Both the position numbers and the translations under genes were made by a program. A DNA stretch of 33,844 bases, taken from contig JALEZQ010000008.1 in the NCBI GenBank assembly GCA_022772475.1, forward strand, positions 1 to 33,844, written 5' to 3'. The notes under the pieces are model-generated. The model did not search any database, was not told where the DNA came from, and saw only the letters and a program-made list of their open reading frames with translations. Of this stretch, positions 18,743-26,345 are shown one piece after another (positions within the stretch are counted from its first letter, which is position 1; each line of letters begins with the position of its first letter). Origin of the DNA: Bacteroidales bacterium. Lineage in GTDB: Bacteria > Bacteroidota > Bacteroidia > Bacteroidales > Bacteroidaceae.

Positions 18743-19285
18743 TCACTGTTTGATGTATGCCGCCAGCGTGTCGGCCAGCCGTCGGCGTGCCTTGCAGAGG
18801 ATGCCGCGCACCGACCCTTCCGTGCTGCCCAGGATGGCGGCAATCTCTGCAAAACTTTTCTCCTCCTCCTGCCTCATGCAGAGTACCGTGCGCCAGACGT
18901 AAGGCAGTTGGTCCATGGCGGCGCAGTAGAGCCGCTCCTCTTCGTTCCGCATCATGGCCGTGTCGGCGCGTTGTGTGTCGGGCAGGTCCGGCAGGCGCGT
19001 TTCGTCCGGCGCTTCGTCGTCGTCGCGAGGACGGAACAGGCGCAGCAGCGGATGGCGCCGCTGGGCGCGCACATGGCTTATCGCCAGGTTCTTGGCCCAT
19101 GTGGCCACCACAGCCTCGTGGTTGCTGACAGGCTCGTCGGCGGTACAGACCGCTTCCCACATCTTGAGTAAAACCTCCTGCGCCACGTCCTCTGCCTCGT
19201 CGGCATCTTTCACGTAGCGAAGAGCGGTGGCTACGGCAATGCTCCGCAGCGTTGTTGCCCGAGATATGTAGGTAATCTTGTCCAT
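18743..19285 (-). CDS. ECF-type sigma-70 family RNA polymerase sigma factor
   Basis: This encodes 180 residues. Region 2 is at about 10-75, with DADEAEDVAQEVLLKMWE (27-44) as the core-binding/-10 recognition helix and WAKNLAISHVRAQRR closing it. An acidic linker (DDDEAPDETRLPDLPD) leads to region 4 (about 115-172), where LPYVWRTVLCMRQEEEKSFAEIAAILGSTEGSVRGILCKARRRL is a typical helix-turn-helix (FAEIAAILG / SVRGIL). Region 3 is absent, defining the ECF group. It heads an operon with the putative anti-sigma and a secreted protein, and an outer-membrane barrel gene follows. The 22-bp tandem array lies directly upstream, 112 bp before its start codon. A TAACTTGC box at 19309-19302 may be its promoter. 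Confidence 0.92.
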   Translation of the reverse strand: MDKITYISRATTLRSIAVATALRYVKDADEAEDVAQEVLLKMWEAVCTADEPVSNHEAVVATWAKNLAISHVRAQRRHPLLRLFRPRDDDEAPDETRLPDLPDTQRADTAMMRNEEERLYCAAMDQLPYVWRTVLCMRQEEEKSFAEIAAILGSTEGSVRGILCKARRRLADTLAAYIKQ

Positions 19286-19396
19286 ACACTATGATGACGC
19301 CGCAAGTTACGCATTTGCTACGCCGTAGGCCCACTTTTTTGGAAAAAACTGCCTCCGGCGCGCGCCCCCAACAGGGAAAAAGATTGTCACGGCGGC

Positions 19397-19770
19397 CGGT
19401 AATGCAATTGCCAAGGGCTGGCAATGCGATTGCCCGCGGCCGGCACTTCGAGTACCCGCGGCTGGCACTTCGAGTACCCGCGGCTGGCACTTCGAGTACC
19501 CGCGGCTGGCACTTCGAGTGCCCGCGGCCGGCACTTCGAGTACCAAGGGCTGGGAACACGATTCCCAGCGGCTGGGAACACGATTCCCAGCGGCTGGGAA
19601 CATTATTCCCAAGGGTTGGGAACATTATTCCCAAGGGCTGGGAACACGATTCCCAAGGGCTGGGAACACGATTCCCAGCGGCTGGGAACATTATTCCCAA
19701 GTGCTGGGAACACGATTCCCAAGTGCTGGGAACACGATTCCCAAGGGCTGGGAATATGATTCCCAAGGGC
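19397..19770. repeat. 17 x 22-bp tandem array of palindromic units
   Basis: Seventeen cores of 17 nt start every 22 bp from 19397 to 19749 with no insertions or deletions, separated by 5-nt linkers (GCGGC, AGGGC, AGTGC or AGGGT). Each core is a small hairpin. Cores 1-2 have arms of type GGCAAT/ATTGCC; cores 3-7 have GGCACT/AGTACC, with AGTGCC in core 6; cores 8-17 have TGGGAA/TTCCCA around CACGA, CATTA or TATGA. Arms differ between blocks yet remain complementary. A degenerate tail follows at 19771. The array lies between an operon terminator and the ECF sigma gene. It is not a CRISPR: units are contiguous without spacers. Almost all six frames are open through it, a result of composition rather than coding. 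Confidence 0.97.
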
Positions 19771-19840
19771 TTTGGGATTTTGAGAGTCCGAGCGGCAGAT
19801 GGTTTCCCGTTCTCGTTGTCTTGTTGATAGGTGAAGAAAT

Positions 19841-19874
19841 GATTAGGGCGACAGACTTTGCTGTCGCCCTAATC
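19841..19874 (-). terminator. hairpin ending the envelope operon
   Basis: A perfect 14-bp stem (19841-19854 with 19861-19874) has a 6-nt loop and starts 25 bp past the AmpG-like stop. The T content after it on the minus strand is moderate (ATTTCTTC). Its GGGCGACAG/CTGTCGCCC core is the same as in the hairpin at 7886-7923. Confidence 0.7.
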
Positions 19875-19899
19875 CTAATTATATATGACGTGGCTGCGT

Positions 19900-21183
19900 T
19901 CAGGCTTTGGCCTTCTTTCCAAAGTCGTCCTCGACGGGGGCCAGTCCGGCCACAAGGAAGGTGATGGGCACAAGGAACATGACGAGGATGAAGAAGTTGA
20001 GGTACGAACCGCCCAGCAGTTCCATCTCAATCCAGCCGGCAAAGAGGCCGGGAATCATCATGCCCAGCGCCATGAAGCCCGTGCAGAGGGCATAGTGGGA
20101 CGTGGCGTGCTGACCCTGGGCGAACCAGAGCAGGAAGAGCATGTAGGCGGTGAAGCCGAAGCCGTAGCCAAACTGCTCGATGAAGATGCAGGTAGATATG
20201 AACCACAGGTTGTCCGGCTGATAATAGGCCAGGATGACGTAGAATATGTTGGGCAGCGTGATGGCGCAGACCATGGGCCACAGACTGCGTTTCCAACCTA
20301 AGATAGAGGCGATGACGCCGCCCAAGATGCCGCCGACCACAAGGCCGATGACGCCCAATGTGCCCTGTGCCAGCCCCACCTGACTTGTGGAGAGGCCAAG
20401 GCCGCCCTCGGCCGTCTGGCTGAGGAGAAACAGCGGGCAAATCTTCACCAGCAAGGCTTCGGGCAGACGGTAGAGCAGCATGAACAGCAGGGCCAAAACA
20501 ATGTGCTTCTTCATAAAGAAGCGGCCAAAGGCACGGCCCGTGTTGGCCCATTTCTGCTTTTGGGAAATGCGGTGACTGTTCTCGTCTGCGGCTACCTTGC
20601 GGACGGTGAACTTATGGAGCATGGCCAAGCCTACCAGCAGGAGGCCGGCAGCAAGGAAGGTGATGCTCCAGGCCCGCACGGGATTGCGGGTATAGGCTTC
20701 CAGAAAACCGGCGCCCATGATGAGCAGACCGGAACCGGCTATTTGGGCAATGCGGTAGAACGTACTGCGGATGCCGACGAACACCGCCTGCTGGTGCGGG
20801 TCGAGAGCCGACATGTAGTAGCCGTCGGCCGCGATGTCGTGGGTGGCGCTGTTGAAAGCCAGCAGCCAGAAGAAGCATAGCGACCACTGGATGTAGTGGG
20901 CGGTGTTGAGGGTGAAGGCGATGCCTGCCATCGAGAAGCCCATCAGGACCTCCATCAGCAGAATCCAAAAGCGGTTGGTGTTGAGCGCATCCACGATGGT
21001 GCTCCAAAAGGGCTTAATCACCCACGGCAGATAGAGCCAAGAGGTGTAGAGGGCTATTTCCTCATCGTTCAGTCCGAGCCGCTTGTACATCACCACCGAT
21101 ACGGCGGTGACGATGACGTAAGGGAGGCCTTCGGCAAAGTAGAGTGTGGGAATCCAGCTCCATGCGCGTCCTGTACTGTTCAT
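19900..21183 (-). CDS. AmpG-like MFS permease (muropeptide transporter family)
   Basis: This encodes 427 residues from ATG 21183; earlier in-frame ATGs would run into the upstream fusion gene. The N terminus, WSWIPTLYFAEGLPYVIV followed by VVMYKRLGLNDEEIALYTSWLYLPWVIKPFWSTIVD, is the signature of AmpG/PAT-type major facilitators. About twelve hydrophobic segments follow. DISAADGYYM-like text (HDIAADGYYMSAL) matches the conserved loop after helix 4. AmpG imports anhydro-muropeptides across the inner membrane for cell-wall recycling. It is the last gene of a six-gene envelope operon, 28 bp after a gene with a SpoIID/LytB module. Substrate is inferred from family; other PAT-family solutes are possible. 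Confidence 0.85.
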   Translation of the reverse strand: MNSTGRAWSWIPTLYFAEGLPYVIVTAVSVVMYKRLGLNDEEIALYTSWLYLPWVIKPFWSTIVDALNTNRFWILLMEVLMGFSMAGIAFTLNTAHYIQWSLCFFWLLAFNSATHDIAADGYYMSALDPHQQAVFVGIRSTFYRIAQIAGSGLLIMGAGFLEAYTRNPVRAWSITFLAAGLLLVGLAMLHKFTVRKVAADENSHRISQKQKWANTGRAFGRFFMKKHIVLALLFMLLYRLPEALLVKICPLFLLSQTAEGGLGLSTSQVGLAQGTLGVIGLVVGGILGGVIASILGWKRSLWPMVCAITLPNIFYVILAYYQPDNLWFISTCIFIEQFGYGFGFTAYMLFLLWFAQGQHATSHYALCTGFMALGMMIPGLFAGWIEMELLGGSYLNFFILVMFLVPITFLVAGLAPVEDDFGKKAKA

Positions 21184-21211
21184 AGAAGATGTGTTTTGTG
21201 CGATTAGGATT

Positions 21212-24200
21212 CTATTCATAGAGTTTCTTAAGCAGGGCACCGTGGAAATAGCGCTCCAGAATCTGCTGATAGCCGTAGCCCTCGGCACTCATGGCGGCAG
21301 CGCCAATCTGACAGAGGCCGACACCGTGGCCCCAGCCGGCGCCGCGCAGCGTGAACGATTCGGGGATGCCGTCCTTCAGCGGGCCGCGTTCGACGACGAA
21401 GGCCGAACTGAGCAGGTGCGTCGTCGAGAGCGAGCGGCGAATTTCCAGTTCCTTGCCAATGGTCAGCGTGCGGCGTGTGCCGACAATCTTCAGCAGTTTC
21501 AGGCGGCCGCTGGCGCCACGCTCCACGGGCACGAGGTCGATAATCTGCCCAAAATCCTCTTCGCGCTTCTCGGCGATGATGCGCGAAATCTCTTCCTGCG
21601 TGAAGTGGACCGTCCAGCGGAAGAACTCGGGCGTGGCCTCACGGTCGTAGTCGTTGAGGACCTGGCGCAGGAGGTTGGCGTCGTTAGTGTGGCAGGCACT
21701 CTGCGGCGAGGAGAGAATCCATTGGCGTGCCGCCTCTTCGGCCGAGAGGTCGGCCGGCGCCGCGCTGGCGTCGTCGCGGACAGGCAGGAGATAGGACGGG
21801 TCGTTGTCCTGCCAGCAGGTGGAGAAACGTTCCGTCACGCCGCCGCAGCACTTCGAGAAGCGCGTGTCGCACAGCTGGCCGTCATCGCCCGTGAGAACAA
21901 GGCCGCGGGTGGCGCGGACGGCTTCGGCCACGACCGACGATGTGGCGCGGGTGATGCCCTGATAGCGCTGGCAGTGGTCGTCGGCACAGACGTCGAAGAG
22001 CACATGGTCCTCGCGGTCGTACCATTTAATATATACGTCGTCCTTGCGAACGAAGGAGAAGAAGCCGTTGCTTTGGCCTGCCATGTGGCCGCGGCGGCGC
22101 AGCATCTGACTGAACAGCCAGCCGCGCGAGACGATGGCGTGTGCCTTGAGCAGTTCGGGCGACGAGGCGGCGCTCATCTCCGAACCGATGACGCTCGTCA
22201 GGTACTGTTCCACGGGGATGCGGTTGATGGCCACCAGCCGTTCCTCGTCAATGATGAAACGGAGTTCGCCGCGGAAGGTCTGGGTCTCTTTCTGTTCCCA
22301 ATGGAAGTCGATGCCGATGGCCACACCCTCCAGCGTGAACGAGGCCGACGACACGGCAGGTTGGAAGGAGAGTTCGGTGTAGAGATTGCCGTTCCAGAGG
22401 ATGCCGCCGTCGTGGAAGCGGGCCTCCTGACGTCCCTTCACCTCAGCCCCCTTGGCCGTATAGGCGCCATCGAGCGAGAAGACGATGCGCGAATCGCGCA
22501 GGATGCCTACATCGACGGTGGGCTCGGTGTCGAGCGGCAGATGGTCCTTGTTCTCATCGTCCTGACGGCTGTCCTTTGCGCGGAACTTTCGGGTAATCTG
22601 AAGCATGTCGCGCTCGGTGAAGGCCACCTCGCGCAGGATAGCGGCGGCCGTCTTTGCCGTCAGGCGCTCATAGTCTTCTGCGCGCGGCGTGATGATGAGG
22701 CCCGCCATGTCCAGCGCACCCGGACTGATGAGCATCCCCGGCTGTCCCTCCTGCGTGGGGTAGCAGTCGGGGCGGTGCTTGCGGCGCGGGAAGACGACGA
22801 AGACCACGCTGTCGTCGTTGACGGGCGTGCCGCTCTGCCGCCAGGCCAGCAGGTTGAAGTCCGGCTCGGAGTGGTTGTCTTCGTGCGGCAGGGCGTGGAT
22901 GAGTTTCTTGAGCAGGTGGAATTTCCCATCAGCCTGTCCGCCCAGTATGACGAAAGCCGGGCAGGCATACGAGCGCAGCAGATACATGCCCGCCTCGGTA
23001 GAGTGGTAGCCCTGCTCCTCCAGTTCGGCTTCGTCGGCCGGCGTGGACGGATAGATTTTCTCCAGTTGGTTCTCGTAATATTTCCAGTCGCGTTCCAGGG
23101 GGACGATGCCGCGTGCTCCGGCTTGGAGGTGGGCATGGTCTGGCGCCGAGGCGCCGCAGCGCCCGCCGTTGTAGAACACGAGGTGGTTGGGCAGATTCCA
23201 CACCAGTTGGCCCAGTGCGCCCAGTAGCGTCTCGATGCGCTGGTCCTTATGGCGGCGGGTGGGGATAGTGAGGTGGCCGGGGAGGATGGGGTAGGGATTG
23301 ACCAGGATGTGATACTCGCCGCAGACGGGCATGTCCATCTGCACGGCGGGGCGGTTTTGGTCGCAGAGGAAGCAGGGGCGCTTCTTGAGGTTGCGCTTGT
23401 CCACCTTGGCGCCCGTCGAGACGATGCGGCAGGGGTTGAATTGTACCGCCAGCGTATAGTCATCGTTCTCTTCGGTCAGCGTCTTGGTCTGCACTTTGTC
23501 CGTCAGTTCGCTGAAGCGCTGCGCCACCTCGGGCCACCTTGTCATCTGTTTGTCAAAGAACTGCTGCACCTCTTCGGCGTCCACGACGTGGTTCCAGCGG
23601 CGGAGCATGGCCTGACGCGCCTTCACCTCGATAGACCGCAGCGTGTCCTTATATATATTGTTGCGGTTGACCTGCGCGATGGAGAGGTTGGCGTCTGAAT
23701 TGCCCTCCCAACGGCGGCACAGGTAGAGTTCGTCGTAAATGCGCCCAATGCGGTAGCGGCGCGAGATGCCGAGCCCCAGGGCATAGTCTTCGCCGTAGGA
23801 GGTGTTGGGGAAGCCCACCTTGCGGAGCACGTCGGTACGGAAGGCGCGGGGGGCGCCCAGACCATTGATGCGGAGGGCATTGTTGCGACCGTTGTCGGGT
23901 GTCCACTCGTTGTGGGCAATCAGGCCCGGCGGCAGCGTTTCCAACTGGAAGTTGACCATGCGGTAGGCGCCGATGACCATGGCCGCGTTTTGGCGCGTGA
24001 ACGCCTCGACAATCTGCTGCAGCACATGGGGGTGGCTGTACAGGTCATCGCTGTCCAACTGTACGGCGTACATGCCGCATTGGGGTTGGCGTATGGCCAG
24101 GTCCCAGCAGCCGCCGATGCCAAGGTCGGTGCGTTCGGGCCTGACGACGATGACGCGGCTGTCGTTGGCGTAGGGGGCCAGCGCTTCGGTGGTGCCGTCG

Positions 24201-25066
24201 GTAGAGTGGTTGTCCACGACGATGACATTATAAGCAAACGTGGCTTGCTGGGAGAGCACGCTGCCCACGGCATCGGCGATGGTGCGGACGCGGTTGCGCA
24301 CGGGGATGATGACCGAGGCTGTGACGGGATATTGGTCGGTCCGGATGGGGGGCAGTTCGTCAAACTCGTCCGGGGCGAGCCAGGCGCCGATGCTCTTCAG
24401 GTGGGCGGTGCAGGCACGCTCATATTCTATCTGTGCCTCGCGGCTGGCGGGATTGACGTAATCAAACTGCTTCTCGCCGCTGGCGCGCAGGTCGGTCTGA
24501 CATTCGGTGTAGAGGGGCTCGCCGAGGTGGAAGAGGATGCCCTGACGGCTCAGGAAGAGGCGCAGGGCGTAGGGCGCGGCGTGGCGGTAGCGCGAGGCGC
24601 CCTCTTCGTTGATGAAGCGCTGAAGCAGCGCGGTGGGCATGAACCACAGGCCGCCGAAGTCGAAGTCGTCGCGCAGACTGCCCGGCTGGTAGTCGATGCT
24701 CGGGTGAAGGGCCGTTTCCTCACCTCGTTGCTCGTAGCGGTCGGCATAGACCATGGCGGCGCCATCGACAGCCTCTATCACTTGCTTGAGGCGCTCCATG
24801 CATCGGTAGCCGGGCATGAACCCGACGGGCTTGAGGAAGAGCGCCGTGTAGCGCTCTTGGCTGACGCGGGCAAGGGTGCGCAGCGTCTTCATGGAGGTCA
24901 GGCTCTCTACGGGCAGCCGCTTTATCTTGGCGTGGGTCAAAGCGCAGGAAGAACTCTGGTGGACCAGCAGGTAGAGCGTATGTATCTCGTCACACGCCAC
25001 CAGAGCTTCGATGGCAGGAGCCGAGGCATCGGTGTATGCCAAAAAGAAATCTATCTTGGTTTTCAT
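21212..25066 (-). CDS. three-module fusion: glycosyltransferase 2 / DUF4922 / SpoIID-LytB
   Basis: One unbroken frame of 1284 residues. Residues 1-245 look like a degenerate GT-A module (MVYADRYE near 105-112; DDFDFGGLWFMPTALLQRF). Residues 248-455 are a GT2 domain: ASVIIPVRNR, VIVVDNHSTDGT, the metal-binding QLDSDDLYSH (DSDD 338-341) and YGEDYALGL with RRW at 451-453. Residues about 515-820 are DUF4922, a HIT/GalT-like nucleotidyl-transfer fold with RPCFLCDQNRP and HAHLQ (644-648). Residues about 850-1284 are SpoIID/LytB: PVEQYLTSVIGSEM, AHAIVSRGW, RFSKCCGGVTERF, and GAGWGHGVGLCQ near the C terminus. No signal peptide is evident, which is odd for a SpoIID domain that normally meets peptidoglycan. 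It lies between the acyltransferase gene and the AmpG-like gene. Domain calls are strong; the combined function is unknown. Confidence 0.88.
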   Translation of the reverse strand: MKTKIDFFLAYTDASAPAIEALVACDEIHTLYLLVHQSSSCALTHAKIKRLPVESLTSMKTLRTLARVSQERYTALFLKPVGFMPGYRCMERLKQVIEAVDGAAMVYADRYEQRGEETALHPSIDYQPGSLRDDFDFGGLWFMPTALLQRFINEEGASRYRHAAPYALRLFLSRQGILFHLGEPLYTECQTDLRASGEKQFDYVNPASREAQIEYERACTAHLKSIGAWLAPDEFDELPPIRTDQYPVTASVIIPVRNRVRTIADAVGSVLSQQATFAYNVIVVDNHSTDGTTEALAPYANDSRVIVVRPERTDLGIGGCWDLAIRQPQCGMYAVQLDSDDLYSHPHVLQQIVEAFTRQNAAMVIGAYRMVNFQLETLPPGLIAHNEWTPDNGRNNALRINGLGAPRAFRTDVLRKVGFPNTSYGEDYALGLGISRRYRIGRIYDELYLCRRWEGNSDANLSIAQVNRNNIYKDTLRSIEVKARQAMLRRWNHVVDAEEVQQFFDKQMTRWPEVAQRFSELTDKVQTKTLTEENDDYTLAVQFNPCRIVSTGAKVDKRNLKKRPCFLCDQNRPAVQMDMPVCGEYHILVNPYPILPGHLTIPTRRHKDQRIETLLGALGQLVWNLPNHLVFYNGGRCGASAPDHAHLQAGARGIVPLERDWKYYENQLEKIYPSTPADEAELEEQGYHSTEAGMYLLRSYACPAFVILGGQADGKFHLLKKLIHALPHEDNHSEPDFNLLAWRQSGTPVNDDSVVFVVFPRRKHRPDCYPTQEGQPGMLISPGALDMAGLIITPRAEDYERLTAKTAAAILREVAFTERDMLQITRKFRAKDSRQDDENKDHLPLDTEPTVDVGILRDSRIVFSLDGAYTAKGAEVKGRQEARFHDGGILWNGNLYTELSFQPAVSSASFTLEGVAIGIDFHWEQKETQTFRGELRFIIDEERLVAINRIPVEQYLTSVIGSEMSAASSPELLKAHAIVSRGWLFSQMLRRRGHMAGQSNGFFSFVRKDDVYIKWYDREDHVLFDVCADDHCQRYQGITRATSSVVAEAVRATRGLVLTGDDGQLCDTRFSKCCGGVTERFSTCWQDNDPSYLLPVRDDASAAPADLSAEEAARQWILSSPQSACHTNDANLLRQVLNDYDREATPEFFRWTVHFTQEEISRIIAEKREEDFGQIIDLVPVERGASGRLKLLKIVGTRRTLTIGKELEIRRSLSTTHLLSSAFVVERGPLKDGIPESFTLRGAGWGHGVGLCQIGAAAMSAEGYGYQQILERYFHGALLKKLYE

Positions 25067-25100
25067 TGCATCAGGGTTTTGCTGTACGTTGTTGGGGGGC

Positions 25101-26345
25101 TTATTCCTCGTTGGGGTTTGAGGCTTTGACCATGTCGGTCAGAGCACGCCATATATTCATGAAAACACGGGCAATGGCTTTGGCCAGCCATATTATGCCC
25201 ACTATGCAATAGCGTCCGGTGAGGAAGAGAAAGTCGATGGTGTAGCCCAGACAGGCCTTTGCCGAGAGGTCAATGCGGCGGCCCAGCCAGTGGAAGCCCT
25301 CGCGGCAAAGCAGCGGCAGACCGACGCCAATGATGGTATAGAGCAACCAGAAGGCGTCGCCGCTGTTGTGCAGCACGACGGGGTGTCCGCCCATGGCCTG
25401 CCAGGGCAGTCCGTAGCCAATGACTTTTATCAGACTGACCAGCAAGAAGGCCGTCACATGGAAGGCGAAGATATAGAGCGTGCGGTCACCAATATAGGTG
25501 AGGGCGTTGACGATGGCCTGAGGGGCTTTGGCGATATAGGTGCAGACGAAGAGTAGGAAGATAAAGCCTCCTGCGGCCGGTAGCCATAGCGAGGCGAAGG
25601 ACGACAGCGTGCCTGCCTCGGGGAAGGTGGCGGGGAAGAGTATGGCCGAGAGGATAAGCGCCCCAAGGCCCGCCAGCGGATAGTAAACTTTCGTGGTGAG
25701 CAGGGCGCTATATCGGCGCGCCAGAAAACCGAGGCTGAAGAGGCCCGTGCCCATCAGTTCGCGATGGCCGGTACCGAGGGCGGGGACGGATAAATCCATG
25801 CCGACCTGCCAAAGGCCAAGAAACAGGACGATGCCCAGCAGGATGGCAGCATGTATCTCGCTGCGGTGCTGCGGAAAGAAACGTTGGAGCACTTTCATAC
25901 CCAAAAGAAACGCCAGCGAGGCTACGAGAAGTGCGCGGAAAAACCAGAACGGCGAGCACAGCGCGATGTCGTAGCCGGACATGCAGAAGGTGATGCTCCA
26001 TATCCGCTGGCAGTATTCGCTGAAGGTATAGGCGTGCATCGCACCTGTCATCTGCTCGCCGCCGGCCACATTGATGAGCCCGATGGCCCACAGCAGGTTG
26101 TGCAGGGTAATAAAGAGTAGGGACCAGCCGAGGAAGGGGAGGTACAGGCGGCGCACGCGATGCACAACGAAGGTGCGCTCGTCTTGAAAGTAGTGGGGCG
26201 AGAAGCAGTAGCCGGCGGTCATAAAGAAGATGGGAACACTGAGGGGAAGGATGACACGTGCCGCAGCGTCAGGGATGCCCGCATTGAGGGCAACGACCAT
26301 GACGATGGCAATGGCCTTGGCTATGGAAATGGAGGTGTCACGCAT
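25101..26345 (-). CDS. acyltransferase-3-like integral membrane protein
   Basis: This encodes 414 residues with about ten hydrophobic helices. The beginning, SISIAKAIAIVMVVALNAGIP with PIFFMTAGYCF and a basic RVRRLYLPFL, is the recognisable start of the acyltransferase 3 (OafA-like) family. That family moves acyl groups from acyl-CoA to cell-surface glycans. The family's two N-terminal histidines (usually GHAG and FHMP in Bacteroides homologues) appear to be replaced by Asn21 and Ser36, so catalysis may be altered or lost. It overlaps the PLD gene by 8 bp (ATGCGTGA) and is followed 34 bp later by the fusion gene, so it belongs to the kdsA operon. Acceptor unknown. Confidence 0.85.
   Translation of the reverse strand: MRDTSISIAKAIAIVMVVALNAGIPDAAARVILPLSVPIFFMTAGYCFSPHYFQDERTFVVHRVRRLYLPFLGWSLLFITLHNLLWAIGLINVAGGEQMTGAMHAYTFSEYCQRIWSITFCMSGYDIALCSPFWFFRALLVASLAFLLGMKVLQRFFPQHRSEIHAAILLGIVLFLGLWQVGMDLSVPALGTGHRELMGTGLFSLGFLARRYSALLTTKVYYPLAGLGALILSAILFPATFPEAGTLSSFASLWLPAAGGFIFLLFVCTYIAKAPQAIVNALTYIGDRTLYIFAFHVTAFLLVSLIKVIGYGLPWQAMGGHPVVLHNSGDAFWLLYTIIGVGLPLLCREGFHWLGRRIDLSAKACLGYTIDFLFLTGRYCIVGIIWLAKAIARVFMNIWRALTDMVKASNPNEE

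Noticed and set aside
18726..19766. 346-codon minus-strand frame running through the repeat array over the sigma gene
   Set aside because: It is in a different frame from the sigma factor and is created by the stop-free repeat units plus GC-rich shadow sequence.
19397..19770. CRISPR array
   Set aside because: Units are directly contiguous with 5-nt linkers, no unique spacers exist and no cas genes are nearby.
21146..23227. 693-codon plus-strand frame opposite the fusion gene
   Set aside because: It is an antisense shadow produced by high GC; motifs are only readable on the minus strand.
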